This document shows, piece by piece, positions 6,299 to 14,659 of a DNA stretch of 34,851 nt. Position 1 is the stretch's first letter. Every line of letters starts with the position of its first letter. A program made the position numbers and the translations under genes. This DNA is from an uncultured Bacteroidota bacterium (lineage in GTDB: Bacteria > Bacteroidota > Bacteroidia > Chitinophagales > Saprospiraceae), in contig CALMBD010000116.1 in the NCBI GenBank assembly GCA_937861115.1, forward strand, positions 1 through 34,851. Reading direction: 5' to 3'. The notes beneath the pieces were generated by a model. It was not told where the DNA came from and did not search any database. It saw only the letters and a list, made by a program, of their open reading frames with translations.

Positions 6299-8320
6299 AT
6301 GAATCGTATAATTTTTAATTGCTTTTTACTGATTATGACCGTCACCATTGGTTCCCCGGCCCTCGCCCAGCAGCAACTTACTCCTGAATTGCTTTGGAAA
6401 ATAGGCCGAGTTGGACTGGATTGTGTCTCCCCGGACGGCCAGTTTGCCGTTTATGGCGTACAGCGATTCGATGTATCAAAAAACTCCGGCACCAGGGTGC
6501 TTTATATCGTCAATATCAAGACCGGCGAGACCCGCCCGCTTACCAGCCCCAACGAAACCGCCTCGGATGCGGCATTCAGACCGGATGGACAGCGTATCGG
6601 TTTCCTGCGCGACGGCAAGTTTTGCGAAGTTTCGCCCGAGGGGTCGCCAATCCTGCAGGTTAGCGACCTCGAGATGAATGGCTTCCATTACGCACCCAAC
6701 GGCCAGTACATCCTGTTCACCCAGGACGTAAAACTCGATAATTCTGCTGCTGAAGACAACCCTGACCTGCCCAATACAACCGGCAGGGTCATCGACGGCC
6801 TTTTTTTCCGCCATTGGAAATCATGGCACGATTACCGGTACAGCAATATTTTTTACATGACCTATGCCAACAGCAAACTCTCCGGCGATCCGGTCAATAT
6901 CATGAACGAGCGCTTCGACAGCCCCTTGCAGCCGATGGGCGGTATGGAACAGATCACCTGGAGCCGCGACAGCCGGTTTATCCTGTATACCTGCCGGAAA
7001 CTGAACGGTACCGAAGAGGCCCGTAGTACCAATTCGGATATTTACGCCTACGAAATCAGTTCCGGCAAAACGCTCAACTTCACCGCCGATCTGCCGGGCT
7101 ATGATATAGACCCTGTTTTTTTTTTTTTTTGCCGCTACCTGGCCTGGACCAGCATGGCTCGCGCCGGAAATGAGGCCGACCGCACCCGGCTGATGATCCT
7201 CGATACCTACACACAGCAGCGCACGGAACTGACCGAGGGATGGGATTTTGAAGCCAACCAGCCGCAATGGGCCGCCGATGGCAAATCGTTGTACTTTATC
7301 AGTTCCGAAAACTTCACCTACCAATACTATCAGGTCAACCTCGCTACACGAAAGATCCGGCGTGTCACCGAGGGGCAGCATGATTACACGGCGTTAAAAG
7401 TTGCCGGGGAGGAACTGATTGGCACCAGAACATCCATGGTAAGCCCGGCAGAACTCTTCGCAGTAAATCCGGCCAGCGGGACCGCGCGCCAACTTTCGTT
7501 TGCTACCGACGATCCCTGGAATAACATTGCCAAGGGAAAGGTGGAGCGGCGCACCGTAAAAACAACCGACGGGAAGAACCTTAATGTTTGGATGATCTTC
7601 CCGCCCGGTTTCGATCCCGGAAAGAAGTACCCGGCCCTGTTGTACTGCCAGGGCGGCCCGCAATCAGCCCTGAGTCAGTTTTTTTCCTACCGATGGAATA
7701 TGCAGATCATGGCTGCCAACGGTTATATCGTCATAGCGCCCTGCAGACGCGGCATGCCCGGTTCCGGGCAGGCGTGGAATGACGCCATTACAGGAGAGTG
7801 GGGGAGCGGCGCCATGCAGGACCTGCTGGATGCTACGGACTACGCAGCCAAAGAGCCCTACGTAGATGCAGCCAGAATGGGCGCCGTCGGGGCGAGCTTC
7901 GGGGGGTATGCCGTTTACTGGCTCGCCGGCAACCACAACAAACGATTCAAGGCATTCATTTCACATTGCGGCATTTTCAACCTGGAGAGTTTCTATGGCG
8001 AAACGGAGGAGAACTGGTTTGTACACCACGATATGGAAGGCGCATACTGGACCACGCCGAAGCCAAAATCCTACGAACGCTTCAGTCCGCACCTGTTCGC
8101 AGGCAAATGGGATACGCCCATGCTGGTCATACACAACGAGCTGGACTTCCGGATACCGGTCACGCAGGGCATGCAGGCCTTTTCAGCAGCCCAGTTGCAG
8201 GGCATCCCCTCGCGTTTCCTGTACTTTCCCGATGAAGGGCACTGGATCGGCAAGGCACAGAACAGCATTTTGTGGCAGCGCACCTTTTTCGACTGGCTGG
8301 ATAAATACCTGAAGGGGTAA
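6299..8320 (+). CDS. Secreted S9 family peptidase (prolyl oligopeptidase-like), with poly-Phe insertion site
   Basis: A 673-residue exported serine peptidase. The signal peptide ends ALA before Gln. An N-terminal TolB/WD-like propeller shows repeated blades (VSPDGQF, FRPDGQR, YAPNGQY, WAADGKS). The C-terminal alpha/beta-hydrolase domain has the nucleophile in GASFGGY (Ser533), Asp616 in HNELDFRIP and His648 in DEGHW, a complete triad. Relatives cleave dipeptides or acylated residues from peptides in the periplasm. The frame is open from 5894, but the signal peptide begins at ATG 6299; the ATG at 6293, two codons upstream, is also possible. Odd: a run of 15 T at 7116-7130 encodes FFFFC (274-278) exactly where a blade should read FSPDG, with the reading frame intact. 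It is divergent from the aquaporin gene and followed by a 343-bp gap. Confidence 0.9.
   Translation: MNRIIFNCFLLIMTVTIGSPALAQQQLTPELLWKIGRVGLDCVSPDGQFAVYGVQRFDVSKNSGTRVLYIVNIKTGETRPLTSPNETASDAAFRPDGQRIGFLRDGKFCEVSPEGSPILQVSDLEMNGFHYAPNGQYILFTQDVKLDNSAAEDNPDLPNTTGRVIDGLFFRHWKSWHDYRYSNIFYMTYANSKLSGDPVNIMNERFDSPLQPMGGMEQITWSRDSRFILYTCRKLNGTEEARSTNSDIYAYEISSGKTLNFTADLPGYDIDPVFFFFCRYLAWTSMARAGNEADRTRLMILDTYTQQRTELTEGWDFEANQPQWAADGKSLYFISSENFTYQYYQVNLATRKIRRVTEGQHDYTALKVAGEELIGTRTSMVSPAELFAVNPASGTARQLSFATDDPWNNIAKGKVERRTVKTTDGKNLNVWMIFPPGFDPGKKYPALLYCQGGPQSALSQFFSYRWNMQIMAANGYIVIAPCRRGMPGSGQAWNDAITGEWGSGAMQDLLDATDYAAKEPYVDAARMGAVGASFGGYAVYWLAGNHNKRFKAFISHCGIFNLESFYGETEENWFVHHDMEGAYWTTPKPKSYERFSPHLFAGKWDTPMLVIHNELDFRIPVTQGMQAFSAAQLQGIPSRFLYFPDEGHWIGKAQNSILWQRTFFDWLDKYLKG
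7116..7130 (+). repeat. 15-bp homopolymeric T tract inside coding sequence
   Basis: Fifteen consecutive T bases lie inside the propeller part of the S9 peptidase gene and yield Phe274-277 plus the first base of Cys278. Such a tract is prone to polymerase slippage; any change not divisible by three would truncate the peptidase before its catalytic domain. It could also be a sequencing or assembly fault. Confidence 0.9.
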
Positions 8321-8663
8321 TAAAAAATCCCCCCCGACATTCCTGCCGGAGAGGACATCCCAAAAACCGATTACATCTTTATGACGACAGCGCCATAAAA
8401 CAGCCAAAAGGCTGCTGTATAGCACAGAGCCAGGTCTGAAACAAGGGAATAGAAAAACGGCCAGCAGTCTGGAAAACAGCGAATCAATGCGCTGTAACGG
8501 GGGGAGGAAGGCAGCTGAACAGTTTGATGGGATTATAATTTGTTGCTCCGAAAAACGATTAAAGTGTCACAAATGTAGGTCAAATGCCGGGTAGTCAAAT
8601 ACCCGCGATATGGTAATTATACAGGTTACCCTCGTTTGGGTAGGCTTTAATCTTTAACAAAAC
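8321..8663. other. Gene-free interval of 343 bp with three short hairpins
   Basis: No convincing coding frame is present. Three small inverted repeats are visible: CAGCC-AAAA-GGCTG (8401-8414), ACAGCG with an 8-nt loop and CGCTGT (8476-8495), and CGGGTA-GTCAAA-TACCCG (8588-8605). None has a T-tract typical of an intrinsic terminator. The interval should hold the end of the peptidase transcript and the promoter of the next gene. A small RNA or structured leader is possible but unsupported beyond these hairpins. Confidence 0.5.
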
Positions 8664-10274
8664 ATGCCTGAAAATAAGGCTATTTTACTTTGGAAGTTAT
8701 TGTTTTTCAGCGTCTTGGGAGGATATTGCCTGCTCTATGCGCCGTATGGGATAAATGAAACGGACGGTGGATTCCTGACCGGTCTGGCCTGGCAGGTGCT
8801 TGAAGGAAAGACTCTTTACCGCAATATTGTATATGTCAGGCCGCCACTGCCTGTGTTGCTCAGGGCCGGAGAGTTGATGCTCCTTCCGGAGCAATGGGGG
8901 GTTATTGGAGAACGGTACATCTTTTTTCTTAAGGTCGCGGCCTACTCCTGGCTGGCAGCGGCAGTGCTGACCTCTGGCGCCCGTCGGTGGCTGTTGGCGG
9001 TATTCGGCTTTGTGGTTTCGGTACATTGTTACCCGCCTATGGCCTGGCATACGGTCGACGGAATTTTGTTTGCCGTTTTAGCCGTCTGGTGCTTTGTGGG
9101 AAGTTCATCATCCGGAGGCACACCGGATAGCGCCTGGCGGGCTGTCCTTGCCGGCGCATTTGTTTTTGCAGCATTTCTGTGTAAGCAGTCTTTTTACCCT
9201 ATGGCTGCGGTATTTGTTCTTTTGCTTTTTGCGATAAAAAATGCAAAAAAAGCAACCTTGGTGACGGCGGGATTTACTTGCTGTCTGGCGTTGTTCTGGT
9301 GGTTTATGGGTTCCAGAGGGCTGATCACTGCATATCTTGACCTGACCAGTGAATCTGCCTCCCTATCCCAGGCTTTTCAGCGCAGTGTACTCGATTTTTT
9401 CAGGATAAAGCCCTGGCTGGCTTTGCTTAGTGTGCCTTTTTTTGTTCTTGGTCTGATTTACCTTAAGTCCGGAAAATATGCCAAAGCGATCTCCTTCGCA
9501 TGGCCTGGCTGGCTTGCTTTGCTCATGGGTTCGTATGCCTTCGAGATATGGCGCTCGGGAGAATTTACCGCGCCTTTTGCCCAGGCGCGCCTGATGTTCT
9601 GGGTGGGTACGGGTTGGTGGTTATGGCAGGTGCGCAAATGGCGACTCGACGCCCCTGTGGCCGGACTGGGCGCCCTGTTGGCCATATCCTGGTGTGCCTC
9701 AGTAAGTTGGGGGTACAATCTGCCGATCATGTTCGCCACGCCCTGGGTATTCGGGGCGATGGAGATAACCCGAGCGATCGGCCGGCGCATGCCGATGGCC
9801 GGACACTTCGTCAATGTTGCCGCACTGACTGCATTGCTCCTTGTATTTCGATGGGGTTATGAATTTGTTTACCGCGACGGCCGGCGAAGTGAAATGAACA
9901 CCGCTATGGGCCTGATTTTTCCCCGGTTGAGCGGCATTTATTCCTCCGGTGAAAGCGGGCGCTTATATCTCGAACTGCGGAACCTGGCAACGCGGTATCC
10001 TAACTTTACCGTACTCCCGTCGTTTACGCAGGCCAATTACCTGACGAAGACGTTTCCGCCGCTGCCGCTCGATTGGGTGGTGCGCCGTGAAATGAATGGA
10101 GACAGCACATACGTGCTTAGGGCTTTGCAGCAATTCCATCCCGTCCTGATTTTTGAAAAGAAATACATGAACCAAATGGAGTCCGATCCGGAAATGTCAC
10201 TGGTCCGGGCCATGTTCCATTCCGGGGCTGTTATTGACGAAACGCAATATTTTTGGGTCGTGCAAAGCAAATAA
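8664..10274 (+). CDS. Polytopic membrane protein, GT-C / family 39-type glycosyltransferase-like
   Basis: A 536-residue integral membrane protein with roughly ten hydrophobic segments and a soluble C-terminal tail. The first predicted outer loop reads GINETDGGFLTGLAWQVLEG (residues 29-48), followed by YVRPPLP. This resembles the acidic loop and the short pattern after it in ArnT/PMT-like GT-C enzymes, which transfer sugars from polyprenyl-phosphate carriers in the periplasm; E32 and D34 would be the acidic residues. Overall similarity by eye is limited, so substrate and even enzymatic activity remain open. The start at 8664 gives a short polar N-terminus directly before the first helix. The following small secreted-protein gene starts 39 bp downstream and may be cotranscribed. 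A 343-bp gap lies upstream. Confidence 0.6.
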   Translation: MPENKAILLWKLLFFSVLGGYCLLYAPYGINETDGGFLTGLAWQVLEGKTLYRNIVYVRPPLPVLLRAGELMLLPEQWGVIGERYIFFLKVAAYSWLAAAVLTSGARRWLLAVFGFVVSVHCYPPMAWHTVDGILFAVLAVWCFVGSSSSGGTPDSAWRAVLAGAFVFAAFLCKQSFYPMAAVFVLLLFAIKNAKKATLVTAGFTCCLALFWWFMGSRGLITAYLDLTSESASLSQAFQRSVLDFFRIKPWLALLSVPFFVLGLIYLKSGKYAKAISFAWPGWLALLMGSYAFEIWRSGEFTAPFAQARLMFWVGTGWWLWQVRKWRLDAPVAGLGALLAISWCASVSWGYNLPIMFATPWVFGAMEITRAIGRRMPMAGHFVNVAALTALLLVFRWGYEFVYRDGRRSEMNTAMGLIFPRLSGIYSSGESGRLYLELRNLATRYPNFTVLPSFTQANYLTKTFPPLPLDWVVRREMNGDSTYVLRALQQFHPVLIFEKKYMNQMESDPEMSLVRAMFHSGAVIDETQYFWVVQSK

Positions 10275-10313
10275 ATGCCATATTTGCCTTTTATTTCACC
10301 AATTCAATTTCCG

Positions 10314-10706
10314 ATGAAATACCTGCTCCTTTTCCTGTCTTGCTTGCCTGTTCAGTACATTTTCGGCCAGGAAAGCAACAGAACCATCCAGACACAAATA
10401 GACTCCTCCGAGTTTGCGGTACGCAGTTTTGAGATACGGTTGGGCCGGCTGCGCGAAGCGCTGGATAAAAACGATGTTTCACCGATGGTTTCCCTATATG
10501 CGCACCTCCTGGGCGATATGCGGCAGGCCATGGAGCGTGTGGAAACCGCAGCCCCGGAGAGCAAATGCCTGGTATCCATGCAATTTATCCTCAATAAGTT
10601 CGAGGCCTTCAGTTTCGATCCCATGAAACCGCAGGAATTGAAGCCTTACCTTGAACTGTTTGATGAGTTCAGCGTATTGATGAGCAAGGGTCCGGAAGAA
10701 AAATAG
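10314..10706 (+). CDS. Small secreted hypothetical protein
   Basis: A 130-residue exported protein. The frame is open from an ATG at 10275 abutting the previous stop, but the signal peptide MKYLLLFLSCLPVQYIFG before Gln starts at 10314, which I use. The mature part looks fully helical and charged, with heptad-like spacing (for example IRLGRLREALDKND and MRQAMERVE), and a single Cys (KCLV). No family is recognised. It follows the GT-C-like gene by 39 bp, and its stop is 6 bp from the stop of the convergent DUF5686 gene. A near -7 box, CATATTTG, lies about 30 bp upstream, so independent transcription is possible. Confidence 0.65.
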   Translation: MKYLLLFLSCLPVQYIFGQESNRTIQTQIDSSEFAVRSFEIRLGRLREALDKNDVSPMVSLYAHLLGDMRQAMERVETAAPESKCLVSMQFILNKFEAFSFDPMKPQELKPYLELFDEFSVLMSKGPEEK

Positions 10707-10712
10707 CGCCGG

Positions 10713-13202
10713 TTACAGATCGATTCCGATCACGACGCCGGTTTTATAGTGCTCTTTTCCGAAAAAGCCTGCTGCAACATCGATTCGAAAAGGCCGGAAA
10801 AACTTGAACCCGATGTTTTCAAACCCGAAATTGACTTCCCAGTAGGGCGTTTTTTGCGGCAACAGACCCTCGTTGGCCGTGTTTTCGGCATAATATAGCC
10901 CGAATCCGAATACTTCCTTCCAGTTCAACTTGCGCAACCCGGGAATCTTGTCCAGCAGCCAGCCTTGCAGGTGGTGCTGAATATGGGTTTGCACAAAAGG
11001 TTTGCTTGTCGAGAAGTCATAGTAGGGCAGCAGGAAAAAAGCCCGGCTATAGTCTTTCGGTTTCCCGAAAATCGTTTGGTTTCCCATCGGGTGGTGCAGG
11101 TCGATGAACTCCAGGCGTTTGTCATTGAGGAACATTCCTACCGCAATATTCAATTCTGTATATCCGACAAGCCCGAAATTGATATCGTTTTTCCGTATCT
11201 GTGCCTGAATGTAGTCGTAGTTAAGATCGCTTCCGCCAACCCCGGCGATTGCTTTACGGTATATCAGCAATATTTCCGGCCAGCCGGAAGATTCGTATAC
11301 CCTGAATTTGGGGTAGCTGTTGTACGTTTCTCCTATCCGGAAGCGTGCCATAAGGTTGACCACAAAGGCCTGGTGGGTGTTAAAGGAAGGTTCGGCACTG
11401 CCGGTGAGTGGCGCGTTGGGAGTGTAAACACGGTCTTTTTTGTACAATGCGTAATCTGAATGGTTGACCAGAGGATTGCGCTCTGCCCATTCCGCATCGG
11501 CACGCATCCAAAGCCCGGGAAACAGATAGCGGCTGAACTCTGCCTTGACAAACTTCTTTTCGTACAACTTCATGTAGTTGCGCTTGATCATGAGCGAGTA
11601 CATGGTGTTGGTGACAACCCCGATCGGGTCTTTGTCGCTGAACTGGGCCGTTTGCAAACCTCCGCTCAGTTCGACCGTTGAAAAATGCTTGCTCTCAAAA
11701 CGCCGCTCCAGGCGCAATCCTCCGCGCATTTTCTTTTCCGAAAAGCCGTAGTTCAGCAGCCCTTCGGCCCGCCAGAAGCGCGTGCGCATATCTCCGTCGT
11801 ATTTGCTGAACTCCGGTTTGACATTGACCAGCCAGCCTTGTACTGTGTTAAATTGAATCCAGCTCATTGCGGCCGGATATTGGACGGTCGTGTGTTTTTT
11901 GGAGTTGCGCCAGGTGTAGCCGAACAGGAGGTTGCCGAACTTGAATTTATTGTTTCTGGCATCGGTGCTATCCAGATATGCGTCGGATTTCCAGATTTGT
12001 TGCAGGCTGTCTTTTTTCACATAATCTGCTGATTCTTCGCTTGTTAAAGGGACCGGCCTGATTCCGGACCAGTAAACCGAATCGCGTTCGTTGGCGTCGT
12101 CTTCAATCTTGAAGGTTTCGCGCGAAAACACCTTGTCGTCGAATTTCGGGTGCAGGTCGTAGTTGGAAAAGATGCCGTTAAAAAAGCCGTCGAACTTGAA
12201 ACCCAAAACGCCGAATTTGAAGCTGGTTACCTGGGAAAGCAGTCGCCAGGCATCCGGTTTTTCCACCGGGACAAATTCCTGCTGGATGCGCAGGGTGTCA
12301 AGTATAGGTTGTTTAATGGCTGCGCCGGTCAAATAAATATCGGCCCCCGAAAGGTTCCACCACTCATCAACCACGTACAGGTGTCCGCCAAAGACCGGAT
12401 CTGCAGGGCGTTTGGGCCTGACCTCTATTTTGTAAATATCATAACCGTTTTCGTCTTTATACTTCCCTTTTAACCGGAAGGTATAGTAGGAAAAGGCATT
12501 ATCGGCCAGTGGCGAGAGTATTTCCCGTTCAATTTCAATACGTTCGTCGTAGAGATCGAAGTCGGTATAAGTGGCGCGGTTGAAACTGAAACCATTGTCG
12601 GACCCACTGACCTTGCTGGATACCATGATCTCCTTCTTCCGTTTCGGCGATGCCTGGGCATACACTTTTGACACAGACTCGGATAGATACACAACCCCGG
12701 TGCGGTTGGTATCGAGAATGCCCCCCATGGTGCCTACATCCTGACCCAGTATCTTTTTGGGCGCCTCGACTATCCTGTAAAAACCTTTGATGTACACATC
12801 GCAGCTGTATTCGGCAGCCTTGTTTTTATAGTACCTTCGCCTGGCAATCACCTCGCGCATGATACGATAGGCCGGATCCTCAGTGGTAATCACTACTTCG
12901 CTGATTTCCAGATTGGTGGGTTCCATTTTTACGTTCAGGCGTACAGGTTTGCCGCTTATCTCTACGGTCTCGATTTTCTGTTTGTAGCCGATATATTGAA
13001 AAACAACTTCGTAGGTTCCTTTTTCCAGGGAGAGTCGATAAATGCCCTCCGCATTGGCAGCAGTGCCGTTGGTGCTGTTGCGGACATATACGGAGGCAAA
13101 AGGGAGCGGTTCCCCGTTTTCATCGAGTACTGTGCCCGTCAATTGGGCCCGGGATACAAAAGGTAAAGCGAACAGTAGCAGGGTAAAACAGATCTTATCC
13201 AT
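10713..13202 (-). CDS. DUF5686 family outer-membrane protein with carboxypeptidase-like regulatory domain
   Basis: An 829-residue protein. The signal peptide ends SRA before Gln. Residues about 20-105 form a carboxypeptidase D regulatory-like (transthyretin-fold) domain: LTGTVLDENGEPLPFASVYV, then GIYRLSLEKGTYEVVFQYIGY. The remainder matches the DUF5686 layout: a conserved segment with IMREVIARRRYYKNKAAEY and YIKGFYR, then many amphipathic strands rich in Tyr, Trp and Gly, ending in GVVIGIDL with a terminal hydrophobic residue suited to a barrel. The role of the family is unknown; TonB-independent outer-membrane location is inferred. The gene is divergent from tilS, with 90 bp between starts, and convergent with the small secreted-protein gene. 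Confidence 0.85.
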   Translation of the reverse strand: MDKICFTLLLFALPFVSRAQLTGTVLDENGEPLPFASVYVRNSTNGTAANAEGIYRLSLEKGTYEVVFQYIGYKQKIETVEISGKPVRLNVKMEPTNLEISEVVITTEDPAYRIMREVIARRRYYKNKAAEYSCDVYIKGFYRIVEAPKKILGQDVGTMGGILDTNRTGVVYLSESVSKVYAQASPKRKKEIMVSSKVSGSDNGFSFNRATYTDFDLYDERIEIEREILSPLADNAFSYYTFRLKGKYKDENGYDIYKIEVRPKRPADPVFGGHLYVVDEWWNLSGADIYLTGAAIKQPILDTLRIQQEFVPVEKPDAWRLLSQVTSFKFGVLGFKFDGFFNGIFSNYDLHPKFDDKVFSRETFKIEDDANERDSVYWSGIRPVPLTSEESADYVKKDSLQQIWKSDAYLDSTDARNNKFKFGNLLFGYTWRNSKKHTTVQYPAAMSWIQFNTVQGWLVNVKPEFSKYDGDMRTRFWRAEGLLNYGFSEKKMRGGLRLERRFESKHFSTVELSGGLQTAQFSDKDPIGVVTNTMYSLMIKRNYMKLYEKKFVKAEFSRYLFPGLWMRADAEWAERNPLVNHSDYALYKKDRVYTPNAPLTGSAEPSFNTHQAFVVNLMARFRIGETYNSYPKFRVYESSGWPEILLIYRKAIAGVGGSDLNYDYIQAQIRKNDINFGLVGYTELNIAVGMFLNDKRLEFIDLHHPMGNQTIFGKPKDYSRAFFLLPYYDFSTSKPFVQTHIQHHLQGWLLDKIPGLRKLNWKEVFGFGLYYAENTANEGLLPQKTPYWEVNFGFENIGFKFFRPFRIDVAAGFFGKEHYKTGVVIGIDL

Positions 13203-13292
13203 TTGGGAAAATTTATATTAGCCAGATTGTGCGCGCAAAAATTGACTTTAACCGGCACTCCGAGATGCTTTTAACAGAGTTTAACCTGAAAG

Positions 13293-14612
13293 ATGGCTTT
13301 ACTGGAACATTTTAACCGATTTGTGGAGGCTAAACGTTTGCTGGCAGATGACCGGCCGGTGCTGCTTGCCGTAAGCGGCGGTGTCGATTCCGTGGTAATG
13401 ACCAGGCTTTTCAAGGATGCCGGCATGTCATTTTCAATTGCGCATTGCAATTTCCAGTTGCGCAGCGAGGAGTCGGATCAGGATGAGGTGTTTGTGCAAT
13501 CGATTGCTGCCGGTATCGAGGCGCCCTTTTATTCAAAACGGTTTGATACGAAAGCATATGCCGAGGCAAACAACCTGTCTATACAAATGGCAGCCCGTGA
13601 ATTGCGTTACCGGTGGTTCCGCGAGGTTTGCGAGGCAAATGATCTGGCCTGCACGGCTACTGCCCATAACCTGAACGATATGGTGGAAACGGCCCTGCTC
13701 AATTTCATCCGCGGTACGGGCCTTGCCGGCCTGACCGGCATACGGCCCCGGCAGGATGGTCTGATCAGGCCGCTGCTGTTTGCAACGCGTCAGGAAATCG
13801 AGGCTTTTGCCCGAGAAAAGCAACTGGCCTGGCGGGAAGACAGCAGCAATGCGCAGGATAAATACGCCCGGAATTTTGTCCGCCATCATATCGTGCCGAA
13901 GATGTCTGAGTTGAATCCGAATTTTCTGCACACGGCAGAACGCAACCTGCACCGGCTGGCCGATACCTTTTCCAATTTCAACCATCTGATGGCACTGGCG
14001 CCCGGGTTGGCCGGCGATGTCTGGTCTAAGGACGTCATTGCAGCCTTTCCTGCTCCGCAGCAGGCGCTTTACCACCTGTTGCAGACACGCGGATTTACGG
14101 AAGAACAGGCACGCCAGGTGGCTGAAAACATAGACGACAGCGGGCTGGAACTGCAATCCCCGGAAGGGTGGCGGTTGATGGTGGAGCGCACGGTAATCCG
14201 GCTCGCGCCTGCAAGTGAAAACGCTGTTCAGCCCATATACATCCGTGAAGACGACCTCATGATCCGTTTGCCCGAGGGCGGCAGTCTTATCCTGATGGCG
14301 GCAGAACCCCGGCCTCCATTTCCTGATGGTTGTGAGTCAATAATTGTGGACCTGCAAAAATTGCAGTTTCCATTACTTTTGCGCCCCTGGAAGCCGGGCG
14401 ATGTTTTCCAACCATTTGGAATGGGAGGCAAGCGCCAGAAATTGCAGGATTTTTTCACCAATCAAAAACTGTCGCGTTTGGAAAAGGAGAGGGTCTGGCT
14501 GCTTGAAAACGGCAATGGCGACATCATTTGGGTATTGGGTTGCCGGCCCGACGAGCGCTTCAGGATTGTGCCTGAAACGAAAACAGCACTGAAGATCAGC
14601 CGAACCGGCTGA
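13293..14612 (+). CDS. tilS: tRNA(Ile)-lysidine synthase TilS
   Basis: A 439-residue cytosolic enzyme that attaches lysine to C34 of the CAU-anticodon tRNA-Ile using ATP, so that it reads AUA. The N-terminal PP-loop ATPase motif is SGGVDS at residues 28-33. It is followed by AHCNFQLR, the conserved TAHNLNDMVETALLNFIRG segment, and a REDSSNAQDKYARNFVRH block. The C-terminal TilS domain is present (LRPWKPGDVFQPFGMGGK and KLQDFF). Length matches the family. The start is the first ATG of the frame, directly before the first helix. It is probably followed in the same transcript by the LtaS-like gene 47 bp downstream. Confidence 0.96.
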   Translation: MALLEHFNRFVEAKRLLADDRPVLLAVSGGVDSVVMTRLFKDAGMSFSIAHCNFQLRSEESDQDEVFVQSIAAGIEAPFYSKRFDTKAYAEANNLSIQMAARELRYRWFREVCEANDLACTATAHNLNDMVETALLNFIRGTGLAGLTGIRPRQDGLIRPLLFATRQEIEAFAREKQLAWREDSSNAQDKYARNFVRHHIVPKMSELNPNFLHTAERNLHRLADTFSNFNHLMALAPGLAGDVWSKDVIAAFPAPQQALYHLLQTRGFTEEQARQVAENIDDSGLELQSPEGWRLMVERTVIRLAPASENAVQPIYIREDDLMIRLPEGGSLILMAAEPRPPFPDGCESIIVDLQKLQFPLLLRPWKPGDVFQPFGMGGKRQKLQDFFTNQKLSRLEKERVWLLENGNGDIIWVLGCRPDERFRIVPETKTALKISRTG

Positions 14613-14659
14613 ATGCTGTTTTTCAAAGTCTAACAAATTGAACTGGTTGATATTGTGAT

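Noticed and set aside
7116-7130. Programmed frameshift site in the S9 gene
   Set aside because: The frame is continuous through the tract and restores the expected sequence on both sides, so no shift is needed to make the full protein.
8321-8425. Intrinsic terminator after the S9 peptidase
   Set aside because: A GC-rich stretch is present but no stable stem followed by a T-run could be drawn.
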